Of a DNA stretch of 33,250 nucleotides, positions 15,070-22,378 are shown piece after piece. Where the stretch lies: contig JAFVZV010000060.1 in NCBI GenBank assembly GCA_017507985.1, positions 1 through 33,250 on the forward strand, in the 5' to 3' direction. The notes beneath the pieces were generated by a model. The model did no database searches. It was not told the DNA's origin and saw only the letters and a list, made by a program, of their open reading frames with translations. A program made the position numbers and the translations under genes. Every line of letters begins with the position of its first letter. Within the stretch, counting starts at the first letter, position 1. The DNA comes from Clostridia bacterium (GTDB taxonomy: Bacteria > Bacillota > Clostridia > Oscillospirales > CAG-272).

Positions 15070-15981
15070 ATGAAGTATCTGTTTCGCATTCGTATGTTTG
15101 CTTTTTGGCTTGTAAGCGTGATACTGCTCTTGAGCCTCATTTCCTGCAAACCGACGGAAGTGTCACAGGAGCCCAAAACGCCCGACGAGGTTGTTGCCGC
15201 TGTCTTTGGGGACGAGCCCTATTCTTTGTCCTATCAGTCGTGGAGCGGTAAGGTTGTCGTTTCCAATATTATTTTCAACCCGAACGTTACCCAGGATTAC
15301 ACACTCGTCATTCCCCAAACGTCGTATGGTAAAGCGGTGACGGAATTGTGGAGAGGAGAATATTTGGCGTTTCGCTCGCTTGATGTTCCTAACGTTCCCT
15401 GTGTGATGACTCAAGCGGCGTACGAAGCCTTGATGGCTTCGATTGAGGAGAGTAATCTTACGCAAAAGGAAAAGAACGAAGCCCAAGCGTGCATCCAATT
15501 TTGCTTTGAAGAACAGAATCTTGCACTGGCGAAAACCGAAAAGACGAAATATGTGCTACGTGAACATTTTCCTTTGGTTGACCATGCGGTGATATATAAC
15601 GTCAAGACGGATATCACGCAGGAGGAGCTTTCACAGTTGTCCGAATGGCTGGCGAAATTTTCTTACACCGAAGCCGATAAAGAGCAAGCCTATGAAGAAT
15701 TGATTTTGATGACCAGAGATCTTCTGGAAGAGGATCAGTACTTTGATTCTCTGTGGTATTTGAGTAATCACAGCGCTAAATACATGACAGCGTTGGAATT
15801 GCCTGACAGCTTGGAGAAAATTCAAAGCGGCGCCTTGGCCGGATGCACTCGCCTTGAAACTATCCGATTTGCCGGTACCAAGGCGCAATGGGCGGCGATT
15901 GAAAAGGGCGAGGGCTGGAACGAGGGCGTACCCGCAACCGTCGTCCACTGCTCGGACGGCGATGTGCCCATCAACGAATAA
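15070..15981 (+). CDS. Lipoprotein with a single C-terminal BspA-type leucine-rich unit (303 aa)
   Basis: A signal peptide ends with the lipobox LISC (Cys26), predicting a lipid-anchored extracellular protein. The middle (about 35-235) is soluble, includes a helical acidic section, and is not recognised. Residues ~238-296 match one leucine-rich repeat of the BspA/LRR_5 kind followed by its usual closing segment: ELPDSLEKIQSGALAGC, TRLETIRFAGTKAQW, GWNEGVPATVVHCSDG. Such repeats usually come in long arrays in surface proteins of gut Firmicutes; a single unit is unusual. ATG 15070 follows GGGAGGA. It is monocistronic between two hairpin terminators. Confidence 0.8.
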   Translation: MKYLFRIRMFAFWLVSVILLLSLISCKPTEVSQEPKTPDEVVAAVFGDEPYSLSYQSWSGKVVVSNIIFNPNVTQDYTLVIPQTSYGKAVTELWRGEYLAFRSLDVPNVPCVMTQAAYEALMASIEESNLTQKEKNEAQACIQFCFEEQNLALAKTEKTKYVLREHFPLVDHAVIYNVKTDITQEELSQLSEWLAKFSYTEADKEQAYEELILMTRDLLEEDQYFDSLWYLSNHSAKYMTALELPDSLEKIQSGALAGCTRLETIRFAGTKAQWAAIEKGEGWNEGVPATVVHCSDGDVPINE

Positions 15982-15988
15982 CATAACA

Positions 15989-16020
15989 AAAACAGGGCTA
16001 CTCGCAGCCCTGTTTTCTCT
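15989..16020. terminator. Bidirectional intrinsic terminator
   Basis: An 11-bp stem (15989-15999 with 16006-16016) with A and T runs on the two sides, between the convergent LRR lipoprotein and HIT genes. Confidence 0.85.
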
Positions 16021-16021
16021 T

Positions 16022-16363
16022 TTACGCCATATTCTCGCTCAGCTTCTTGCCGCCCAGCAGGTGGAAGTGCAAGTGCTTGACGCTCTGGCAGCCGTCCTCG
16101 CCTACGTTGGTGATGACGCGGTAACCGTTTTCAAGTCCTGCGGCCTGGGCGATCTTGGGGATAGCCGTAAAGACGGCGGCGACAAGGTTCGCGGTTTCCG
16201 CCGTCACCTCGTCCGCGGACGCGATATGCGTCTTGGGAATAATGAGAATGTGGACGGGCGCCTGGGGCGCGATGTCGTAGAAGGCGTAGACGCTTTCGTC
16301 CTCGTACACTTTTTTGGAAGGGATCACCCCTGCGATGATCTTACAAAACAGGCAATCGTTCAT
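16022..16363 (-). CDS. HIT (histidine triad) family nucleotide hydrolase, 113 aa
   Basis: Starts CLFCKIIAGVIPSKKVYEDE, has FYDIAPQAPVHILIIPK in the middle, and carries the catalytic triad motif KHLHFHLLGG (H97, H99, H101). The length is typical of HINT-type proteins, cytoplasmic purine nucleoside phosphoramidases of broad specificity. The ATG at 16363 is chosen because GGAG lies 7 nt upstream; the reading frame extends further upstream without homology and through the promoter. The gene is divergent from the FkbM methyltransferase, with functionally overlapping promoters. Confidence 0.94.
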   Translation of the reverse strand: MNDCLFCKIIAGVIPSKKVYEDESVYAFYDIAPQAPVHILIIPKTHIASADEVTAETANLVAAVFTAIPKIAQAAGLENGYRVITNVGEDGCQSVKHLHFHLLGGKKLSENMA

Positions 16364-16391
16364 GATAGTTCTCCTTTGTGCGCTCGTGCTC

Positions 16392-16420
16392 TTGCACGGT
16401 GGCGGATTTTGTGATATAAT
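16392..16420 (+). promoter_or_regulatory. Sigma-A promoter of the FkbM methyltransferase gene
   Basis: TTGCAC (16392-16397), 17-bp spacer, TATAAT (16415-16420). Its predicted start (~16427) lies downstream of the predicted start of the opposing HIT promoter. Confidence 0.72.
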
Positions 16421-16428
16421 ACAAGTAG

Positions 16429-16457
16429 AGTATACCACGCTGCGGCAAAAATGTCAA
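16429..16457 (-). promoter_or_regulatory. Sigma-A promoter of the HIT gene
   Basis: Minus strand TTGACA (16457-16452), 17-bp spacer, TATACT (16434-16429). The -10 box faces that of the FkbM promoter, with 8 bp between them. Confidence 0.78.
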
Positions 16458-16487
16458 CGGGCGTGGTGAAAATCGGAGGAGCAAGAG

Positions 16488-17546
16488 ATGGATTTATGGC
16501 AAAGGCTGGCCGTGACGGACAAGACCGTCGTCATGTACGGCATGGGCAACGGCGCGGATAAAATACTCGCGGTGTGTGAAAAGTACGGCATCGAGGTCAA
16601 GGAATTCTTCGCCAGTGACGATTTCGTGCGTGGACAGCAGTTCCACGGCAAGATCGTGCGTCGTTTTTCGGACGTGTGTGAACAGTACGGCGCGGAAAAT
16701 CTCGTTGTGCTTGTCTCCTTTGCTTCTTCATTGCCTGACGTTATGAACAACATCGCTCACGTGGCAAGCGTGTGCGAGACCTATATTCCCGACGTGCCCG
16801 TCAAGGGAGATACGCTGTTTTGCGAAGCTTACGAACGAGAACACGCGGATGAATTGCAGGCCGCTTGCGATGCGCTTGCCGACGATAGATCGCGCGAGGT
16901 GTTTCGTGGCGTAGTCGAATTTCGCCGCACGGGCCGCCTTGACGTGCTACTTTCTACGCAGGACAATCGCGAGAGCGTCATGCGCGAGCTGTTACATTTG
17001 GATGACTACAAGGTTGCCGTCGATGCAGGTGCTTACGACGGCGACACAGCGCGCGAGCTGATCGAACTTTGCCCCCATATGGAGTGCATCTGGGCGTTTG
17101 AGCCCGACCGCCGCAACTTCCGAAAATTGAGCGCATACGCCGAGAGTGAAGCGAGGGTGAAGCCCATCAACGCCGCCGTTTGGAACAAAACGACGACGTT
17201 GATCTTTGAGGACAGCGGCAACCGCAACGCGGGTGTGGACACCGACGGCAAAGCGCGCCGCACGATCGAGGTCAAGGCCATGGCCATTGACGATCGCAAG
17301 GCGGGTGAACGCGTCGACTATATCAAATACGACGTCGAAGGAAGCGAGAAGGAAGCTCTGGAGGGCAGTGCACGCACCATCCGCGAGTACAAGCCCGACC
17401 TGCTCATCTCCCTTTATCACCGCACCGAGGATCTGCACGAGCTGATTTTGCAGGTTAAGGCACTGTGCCCCGAATACCGTCTGTACGTGCGCCGCTATCC
17501 CTATATCCCCGCGTGGGATCTGAATTTGTACGCGACGGTGAGATGA
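16488..17546 (+). CDS. FkbM-family methyltransferase with N-terminal Rossmann-like domain (352 aa)
   Basis: Residues ~10-100 contain VVMYGMGNGADKIL and a beta-alpha pattern like a nucleotide-binding fold. Residues ~175-330 are an FkbM SAM-dependent methyltransferase: VAVDAGAYDGDTARELIE (motif I), IWAFEPDRRNFRKL, INAAVWNKTTTL, VDYIKYDVEGSEKEALEG and KPDLLISLYHR. FkbM enzymes O-methylate sugars, polyketides or glycans; no glycan cluster is present here, so the substrate is unknown. The two-domain form is familiar in clostridial FkbM proteins. The ATG follows GGAGGAG. The gene ends in a strong terminator. Confidence 0.88.
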   Translation: MDLWQRLAVTDKTVVMYGMGNGADKILAVCEKYGIEVKEFFASDDFVRGQQFHGKIVRRFSDVCEQYGAENLVVLVSFASSLPDVMNNIAHVASVCETYIPDVPVKGDTLFCEAYEREHADELQAACDALADDRSREVFRGVVEFRRTGRLDVLLSTQDNRESVMRELLHLDDYKVAVDAGAYDGDTARELIELCPHMECIWAFEPDRRNFRKLSAYAESEARVKPINAAVWNKTTTLIFEDSGNRNAGVDTDGKARRTIEVKAMAIDDRKAGERVDYIKYDVEGSEKEALEGSARTIREYKPDLLISLYHRTEDLHELILQVKALCPEYRLYVRRYPYIPAWDLNLYATVR

Positions 17547-17556
17547 ATAGAGAGCC

Positions 17557-17583
17557 AAGCCCGCCAATATGGCGGGCTTTTTT
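17557..17583 (+). terminator. Intrinsic terminator of the FkbM gene
   Basis: A 10-bp GC-rich stem (17557-17566 with 17570-17579) and a T run to 17583. Confidence 0.9.
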
Positions 17584-17616
17584 GTCTTTTCGGGAAATTT
17601 TCACCGCTTTATTTCT

Positions 17617-17649
17617 CGGACATATTTCGCGCGCCGCGTCGCATATAAT
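17617..17649 (+). promoter_or_regulatory. Candidate spoIIGA-sigE promoter with unusual spacing
   Basis: A perfect TATAAT (17644-17649) lies 31 bp before the spoIIGA start. There is no -35 box at 17 bp; the nearest match is CGGACA (17617-17622), 21 bp away. The Bacillus subtilis spoIIG promoter also has an abnormally long spacer and needs phosphorylated Spo0A. A clear Spo0A box could not be identified here. Confidence 0.5.
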
Positions 17650-17679
17650 GAACGTAACGAACGGGAAGGAGGCGACGGT

Positions 17680-18558
17680 ATGGGCGGCGAGGTCTACGCC
17701 GATCTTTTGTTTTTGGTCAATTTCAGCATGGACTTTCTTGGTTTTTATCTTTGCGCGCGGCTGCTTCACCGACCGCTTTCCCTTTGGCGGGGCGTGTTGG
17801 CCTCAGCGCTGGGCGGTGTGTACGCCGTAGCGGTGCTGTTTTTGACGGTGGGCAAGGTGCCTGCGTTTTTACTCGATGCTCTTGTCTGCGTCGCGCTGTG
17901 CGCCGTTGCCATGGCGGGGCGGCATGAAAGATGGAAATCGCTGTTGCGTCTTTGTGCGCTGTATCTACTTATCTCGGTATTGCTTGGTGGTGCGATGACC
18001 TTATTGTATTCTCAACTCAACCGCATCCCGGGGCTGACCGATCAGGTTGCCGAGGACGGTCTGTCCGCTTGGCTGTTTTTCATTTTGGCCATCATATCTG
18101 CCGTATTGACGGCGCTGTGGGGGCGTTGCTTTAAGCGAACAACGCACAAGCGGGTGGATGTGATCATCGAGCAAAACGGGGCAAGCGTGCGTCTTGCGGG
18201 GCTGTGCGATTCGGGCAATCTCTTGCGTGATCCCATCAGCGGTAAGCCTGTGATTCCTGCCGATACGGTGCATCTTGCGGCCCTTCTTCCGCCGCCGCTG
18301 CTGCGCGCGGTGAAATCCGATCGAGTGACTGAAGCGATCGAGTCAATGCCATCGGACGTTGCTCGATCGGTGCGCTTGATTCCCGCCAGAACCGCGCTGG
18401 GCGAGCGAATGATGATCGCTTTTGCGCCCGAACGCATTTATCTTTGCGAGGTGGGCAGGCATGACAAGCGGCAGGTCAGCGCCCTGATCGCGCCGACTGC
18501 GCTGACCGAGAAAAAAGATGGCATCGCGGCGTTGGTGCCGAGTGAATTGATGATATAA
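17680..18558 (+). CDS. spoIIGA: Sporulation sigma-E processing peptidase SpoIIGA (292 aa)
   Basis: The N-terminal ~150 residues contain five hydrophobic segments, starting VYADLLFLVNFSMDFLGFYL, the characteristic opening of SpoIIGA. The C-terminal half is the aspartic-protease-like domain with the conserved CDSGNLLRDPISGKPVI (catalytic Asp177). In the family, this membrane protease sits in the sporulation septum and cleaves pro-sigma-E after a signal from the forespore protein SpoIIR. ATG 17680 is fixed by AAGGAGG at 17666-17672; the frame is open further upstream but that part overlaps the FkbM terminator. It is followed after 14 nt by its substrate gene, sigE. Confidence 0.95.
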   Translation: MGGEVYADLLFLVNFSMDFLGFYLCARLLHRPLSLWRGVLASALGGVYAVAVLFLTVGKVPAFLLDALVCVALCAVAMAGRHERWKSLLRLCALYLLISVLLGGAMTLLYSQLNRIPGLTDQVAEDGLSAWLFFILAIISAVLTALWGRCFKRTTHKRVDVIIEQNGASVRLAGLCDSGNLLRDPISGKPVIPADTVHLAALLPPPLLRAVKSDRVTEAIESMPSDVARSVRLIPARTALGERMMIAFAPERIYLCEVGRHDKRQVSALIAPTALTEKKDGIAALVPSELMI

Positions 18559-18572
18559 CGGAGGAATTAGGT

Positions 18573-19289
18573 ATGTGGTTGTGGATAGAGAGAATAAAGC
18601 GGCGGTTGGCTGCTTGGCTGCGAGGCGTAAGGGAAGAGGAGGAGGATGTTTTTTATATCAACGGTCCCGACACGTTGCCCTTGCCCCTGACACACGAGGA
18701 TGAGGCGGCGGCGATTGAACGATTGGGCGTGGACGAGAATGCCAAAACGCTGCTCGTCGAGCACAATCTGCGCTTGGTGGTCTATATTGCCAAGAGGTTC
18801 GAGAGCACGGGCATTGGGTTGGAGGATCTGATCTCCATCGGAACCATCGGACTGATCAAATCGGTCAACACCTTCCGTGCCGATAAAAATATCAAGTTGG
18901 CAACATATGCCTCACGCTGCATTGAAAACGAGATTTTGATGTACATACGAAAAAACAGCGGTCAGCGGTTAGAGGTTAGCATCGACGAGCCACTCAATAC
19001 CGACTGGGACGGCAATGAGCTACTGCTCTCGGACGTGCTGAGTAGTGACGAGGTGGACGTAGTGACCGAGATCGCCGAGCGCGAGGAACGACAGGCTATC
19101 CGTGATTGCGTTGCCAAGCTGGAGGAGCGGGAGAGAGTCATCATCGAGCTGCGCTACGGTCTGGGCGGTCAGCAAGAGATGACCCAAAAGGAGGTCGCTG
19201 ATCTGCTCGGTATCTCGCAGTCGTATATCTCGCGTCTGGAAAAAAAGATCATCGCAAAGCTGCGGGAGGAATTGGGGCAGGTGCTGTGA
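18573..19289 (+). CDS. sigE: RNA polymerase sporulation-specific sigma-E factor (pro-sigma-E), 238 aa
   Basis: This is the mother-cell sigma factor of early sporulation. An amphipathic basic pro-sequence (about residues 1-25) is followed by EEDVFYINGPDTLP, equivalent to the processing region of Bacillus pro-sigma-E, so the SpoIIGA cut should fall close to D25. Sigma-70 region 2 has NLRLVVYIAKRFESTGIGLE and LISIGTIGLIKSVNTF, then TYASRCIENEILMYIRK; region 4 has the helix-turn-helix TQKEVADLLGISQSYISRLE. ATG 18573 follows GGAGG. The gene is co-transcribed with spoIIGA. In many relatives sigG follows directly; here rpmE does. Confidence 0.96.
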   Translation: MWLWIERIKRRLAAWLRGVREEEEDVFYINGPDTLPLPLTHEDEAAAIERLGVDENAKTLLVEHNLRLVVYIAKRFESTGIGLEDLISIGTIGLIKSVNTFRADKNIKLATYASRCIENEILMYIRKNSGQRLEVSIDEPLNTDWDGNELLLSDVLSSDEVDVVTEIAEREERQAIRDCVAKLEERERVIIELRYGLGGQQEMTQKEVADLLGISQSYISRLEKKIIAKLREELGQVL

Positions 19290-19332
19290 GGAATTTGTGT
19301 TGTAAAAAATCAAAAATATTTTTTAAAACCCC

Positions 19333-19361
19333 TTGCAATTTCAATTCATTTGTGATATAAT
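19333..19361 (+). promoter_or_regulatory. Sigma-A promoter of rpmE
   Basis: TTGCAA (19333-19338), 17-bp spacer, TATAAT (19356-19361). It creates a leader of about 145 nt before rpmE. Confidence 0.8.
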
Positions 19362-19367
19362 GACCGT

Positions 19368-19513
19368 ATTCGTGAGCAATTCGAGAAGTTGCAGAAAAGT
19401 GCGATGTACGAGCGGCGGCAATCCTTTGTAGGATGCACGCGGTTTAGCCATCAGGCTTTCCTGACCGAGGTCACGGAGCAGCACAAGCAAATTCAGAAAG
19501 GAGAGCTATTAAA
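19368..19513 (+). promoter_or_regulatory. Structured 5' leader of rpmE, possible L31 autoregulatory element
   Basis: The untranslated leader is unusually long and contains several short hairpins in series: GCAATT/AGTTGC (19376-19392), ATCCT/AGGAT, and TCAGG/CCTGA. It ends at AAAGGAG before the start codon. Ribosomal protein leaders for L31 are known in Firmicutes, but I could not compare this one with their consensus. The leader is seen directly; the regulatory role is inferred. Confidence 0.5.
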
Positions 19514-19723
19514 ATGCAAGCAGGAATCCATCCTAAGTATGAGGAAGTCGTTATTAAGTGCGCATGCGGTGAGACTGTTACCAGCCGTTCTACCAAGGGC
19601 GGTGAGATGAGAGTTGAAATCTGCTCCAAGTGCCACCCCTTCTTTACCGGTAAGCAGAAGTTCGTTGATGCCGGCGGTAGAGTGGATAAGTTCAAGAAGA
19701 GACTGGCTGCAAGCGGCAAGTAA
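19514..19723 (+). CDS. rpmE: Large-subunit ribosomal protein L31, zinc-binding form
   Basis: A 69-residue L31 starting [20 protein letters not shown] and ending in the usual VDKFKKRL segment. The four cysteines of the zinc-binding (C+) form are present: C16, C18, C37 and C40 ([13 protein letters not shown]). In organisms with both forms, this version is used when zinc is plentiful. It is preceded by a long leader and followed by a terminator, so it is a single-gene unit. Confidence 0.97.
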   Translation: MQAGIHPKYEEVVIKCACGETVTSRSTKGGEMRVEICSKCHPFFTGKQKFVDAGGRVDKFKKRLAASGK

Positions 19724-19740
19724 TAGCCCACAGGCCGTCT

Positions 19741-19752
19741 GTTCGATCGAAC
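19741..19752. repeat. Perfect 12-bp palindrome after rpmE
   Basis: GTTCGATCGAAC lies between the rpmE stop and its terminator, flanked by GTC/GAC arms one mismatch further out. It may be an RNA hairpin stabilising the rpmE transcript or a protein site; no function is assigned. Confidence 0.4.
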
Positions 19753-19763
19753 CGACACATCAT

Positions 19764-19805
19764 TGGACAGAACAGGTGCTAACGCGTGCTCTGTCCATTT
19801 TTTTT
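19764..19805 (+). terminator. Intrinsic terminator of rpmE
   Basis: An 8-bp stem (19764-19771 with 19790-19797), a large loop, and eight T residues (19798-19805). Confidence 0.82.
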
Positions 19806-19808
19806 GTT

Positions 19809-19828
19809 TGCGAATGCAAGCATTCGCA
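19809..19828 (+). other. Hairpin directly before the hflX ribosome-binding site
   Basis: A perfect 8-bp stem, TGCGAATG/CATTCGCA, with a CAAG loop. It ends one nucleotide before AAAGGAG (19830-19836). No promoter is visible between the rpmE terminator and hflX. Confidence 0.5.
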
Positions 19829-19841
19829 GAAAGGAGTGTTT

Positions 19842-21176
19842 ATGGCCTTTTTGGAACAACACGATATATTGAATGATCTAAAAGCAAGTCCCGTAGCGAT
19901 TTTGGTGGGGGTCAGCACACGTGATATCTCACCGGATGAGGCGGAACGGGGGCTTGATGAGCTGGAGCGCCTGCTTGATACGGCAGGGGGCAGAGTATTT
20001 GCTCGCGTCATGCAATCTCGTCCTTCGCTCGATCCGGCGACTGTTATCGGTTCGGGCAAGATGGGGGAGATTGCCGAGCTTTGCAAGGAAAACGATATTG
20101 AGTTGGTTATTTTCGATATGGAGCTTTCGCCCGCCCAGATCCGAAATCTGGAGGACGGCATCGGCAAAGACGTTCGCGTGATCGACCGTTCCATGCTGAT
20201 CCTGGATATTTTCGCGCTACACGCCACCACCATGGAGGGTAAGGTGCAGGTTGAGCTGGCACAGCTCAAATATACCGCGCCCCGTCTTTCCGGTCACGGA
20301 ACCGAGATGAGCCGTCTGGGCGGCGGTATCGGTACGCGCGGTCCCGGTGAATCGCAGCTTGAAAACGACCGCCGTCATATGCAACGCCGTATCCGCGCCC
20401 TGGAGGATCAACTGGAGGAGATGGACAAAAACCGGCGCACCATGCGAGCCACGAGACAGCGTAGCTGCATTCCCACCGTTGCACTGGTCGGCTACACCAA
20501 TGCAGGTAAGTCCACCTTGCTCAACCGTCTGACCGATGCGGGGATTTTGGCCGAAAATAAACTGTTTGCCACGCTAGACCCGACGACAAGGCAATACACG
20601 TTGCCAAGCGGTGACAAGATCTTGCTGACCGACACGGTTGGCTTCATCCGCAAACTGCCCCACCATCTTATCCGTGCCTTTCGATCCACCTTGGACGAGG
20701 CCGCGCTGTCGGATATTTTGCTCATTTTGATTGATGCATCCGATCCCGAGTGCCAAGAACAGCTTGAATGCACCGAGGCGCTGCTCGAGGAGCTGGGGGC
20801 TGCGGACAAGCCCAAGCTGTACGTGTTCAACCAATGCGACAAGCCCGAGGCGCAGACCGCTTTCCCTCTGCCGGGTAAATCGGCAGGTCAGGGCGAGGCG
20901 GTGTTTATCTCGGCCAAAACAGGACAGGGTCTGGATGATTTGCTGACCAAGCTGACCGCGCTGATCCACGGCGGCAGAACGCGGACGACGTTTGTGATTC
21001 CCAATGCCAAGCAGGGGATGCTGAGCAAGCTTTACGCGGGCGGCGCATCCATCGAGGATATTGATTACGGAGCGGAGGCCGTTACGGTTACCGCCACGGT
21101 CGATGCCGCGACACGCGGTGCATTGCGTGACTACGATATTTGCCCGCAAAAGGCAAGGGAAGAGTGGGAGGACTGA
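19842..21176 (+). CDS. hflX: Ribosome-associated GTPase HflX (444 aa)
   Basis: An N-terminal HflX domain (~1-200) has VIGSGKMGEI, the FDMELSPAQIRNLE segment and the glycine-rich RLGGGIGTRGPGESQLE (158-174), then a coiled helix. The G domain follows with G1 GYTNAGKS (217-224), DTVGFIRKLPHHLI (G3) and NQCD (G4). HflX binds the large subunit and splits stalled or heat-damaged ribosomes. The ATG at 19842 follows AAAGGAG; the open frame continues upstream through the rpmE terminator and is not coding there. It is followed one base later by yigZ, so the two are co-transcribed. Confidence 0.95.
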   Translation: MAFLEQHDILNDLKASPVAILVGVSTRDISPDEAERGLDELERLLDTAGGRVFARVMQSRPSLDPATVIGSGKMGEIAELCKENDIELVIFDMELSPAQIRNLEDGIGKDVRVIDRSMLILDIFALHATTMEGKVQVELAQLKYTAPRLSGHGTEMSRLGGGIGTRGPGESQLENDRRHMQRRIRALEDQLEEMDKNRRTMRATRQRSCIPTVALVGYTNAGKSTLLNRLTDAGILAENKLFATLDPTTRQYTLPSGDKILLTDTVGFIRKLPHHLIRAFRSTLDEAALSDILLILIDASDPECQEQLECTEALLEELGAADKPKLYVFNQCDKPEAQTAFPLPGKSAGQGEAVFISAKTGQGLDDLLTKLTALIHGGRTRTTFVIPNAKQGMLSKLYAGGASIEDIDYGAEAVTVTATVDAATRGALRDYDICPQKAREEWED

Positions 21177-21177
21177 C

Positions 21178-21801
21178 ATGGCAGAAACGTATACTACCAT
21201 AGCCAAGGTCGCCGAGATCGAGTTTGTTGAGCGTAAGTCTGTCTTTTACGGCTACGCCGCGCCCGTCAAGACCGAAGAAGAGGCACTCGCGCTTGTCAAG
21301 GAGCGACGGTCGCTCATGCCCGACGCGACGCATCATGTTTTCGGCTATCATATGAAGGGCGGTATTCTCGCTCGCTATTCGGACGACGGCGAGCCGCAGG
21401 GCACGGCGGGTATGCCCGTGCTTGAGGCCATTCGCAAATCAGGCGCGGACGACGCTTTGGTCGTTGTAACCCGCTATTTTGGGGGGATTCTTTTGGGCGC
21501 AGGCGGACTCGTTCGAGCCTATGCCCATACGGCGCATTTGGCGCTGGAGGCGGCAGGCATTGTTACCTATGAAAGCTATGCTGAGTTGGAACTGGCCTGC
21601 TCGTATTCCGATTACCAGAAGTATTTGTCGCAGTTGCCTCGCTTTGGCGCGGTGATGGATGATACTGATTTTTCCGATCGCGTGATTCTTCGCTTTGCAG
21701 TCAAAAAGCATCTTGTCGATGACGTCCGCGCGCTGGTGCGTGAGATCAGCGCGGGGGGCAGTGAGGTCAAGGTGCTGGGTGAAAGATTTGATTATCGATA
21801 A
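21178..21801 (+). CDS. YigZ / IMPACT-family protein (207 aa)
   Basis: The N-terminal UPF0029/IMPACT domain shows FVERKSVFYGYAAPVKTEEE, HHVFGY, YSDDGEPQGTAGMP and VVVTRYFGGILLGAGGLVRAY, all hallmark motifs; a small C-terminal ferredoxin-like domain follows. Eukaryotic IMPACT inhibits the Gcn2 kinase; the bacterial role is not settled, with a link to translation or proteolysis suggested. ATG 21178 follows GGAGG and lies one base after the hflX stop. Pairing with hflX suggests a ribosome-related role. Confidence 0.92.
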   Translation: MAETYTTIAKVAEIEFVERKSVFYGYAAPVKTEEEALALVKERRSLMPDATHHVFGYHMKGGILARYSDDGEPQGTAGMPVLEAIRKSGADDALVVVTRYFGGILLGAGGLVRAYAHTAHLALEAAGIVTYESYAELELACSYSDYQKYLSQLPRFGAVMDDTDFSDRVILRFAVKKHLVDDVRALVREISAGGSEVKVLGERFDYR

Positions 21802-21809
21802 TAAAAAAG

Positions 21810-21847
21810 AACAAGCCCGAGTCGGTTTGACTCGGGCTTGTTTGCTT
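21810..21847 (+). terminator. Intrinsic terminator of hflX-yigZ
   Basis: A 14-bp stem (21810-21823 with 21829-21842) with a 5-nt loop and a partial T tract. Confidence 0.85.
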
Positions 21848-21854
21848 TGAAGGT

Positions 21855-22173
21855 CTAAATTTTTAACAGCATTTTCTTTTGACGCGCACACAGCTGCGCG
21901 CGTGCGCTGTGCGGCTTTTGATGACACTTCTTGTTGCGCGGCAAGAAGTGTCCAAGAAACGCGCCAAGACGTTCCCTCTTGGATCTCCCTTGCCTTGCCG
22001 CTCTACAAAGTGAAACGAGAGAAAGACATAAAATATTTAAGTACATCTCTCGCCACATAGCCAACACGAGCGGCAGATATGCCTAAGCAAAAAGTTTTAC
22101 GGGTTTCTTAAGGGCATTAAGCCCTTAAGTTCACTTTCTTGGTTCGTTCTTTCTTGAATGAGAAAGAATGAAC
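21855..22173. repeat. Composite palindromic intergenic element, probable dispersed repeat
   Basis: This occupies most of the 577-bp stretch between yigZ and dgt. It holds three inverted repeats in series: 11-bp arms GACACTTCTTG/CAAGAAGTGTC (21923-21933, 21942-21952), 9-bp arms CTTAAGGGC/GCCCTTAAG (22107-22115, 22121-22129), and a longer imperfect pair GTTC-N-TTCTTTCT/AGAAAGAA-N-GAAC (22142-22173). A minus-strand reading frame at 21855-22067 (70 codons, very basic) spans the first part but looks like a by-product. The layout resembles intergenic repeats of gut Clostridia, but copy number cannot be tested here. The rest (22174-22378) is AT-rich, with one TGAAAAA/TTTTTCA hairpin at 22277-22295 and no clear sigma-A promoter. 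Confidence 0.5.
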
Positions 22174-22378
22174 ATCCATGCCATACACCGAGCGCGCGAA
22201 GCTGGGCGAGGCAATAGGAGAAGATTGCTGAAATTTAAATCCCCCCTTTTGTTCATTTTCCCCCATCTTTTTTTGCTGAAAAAAATTATTTTTCACGAAA
22301 AAAAGTATTTCCTTCATTCTTTGCGTATCTTATGTAATGAATTTGGCAGAAAAACATGTCGGACGGAGGTGTTTTGAT

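Noticed and set aside
17569..17679. Upstream extension of SpoIIGA
   Set aside because: It would include the FkbM terminator and the promoter; AAGGAGG precedes ATG 17680.
21855..22067. A 70-codon minus-strand reading frame in the yigZ-dgt gap
   Set aside because: It spans the arms of an inverted repeat, has a highly basic low-complexity composition and no convincing ribosome-binding site; it is treated as part of a repeat.
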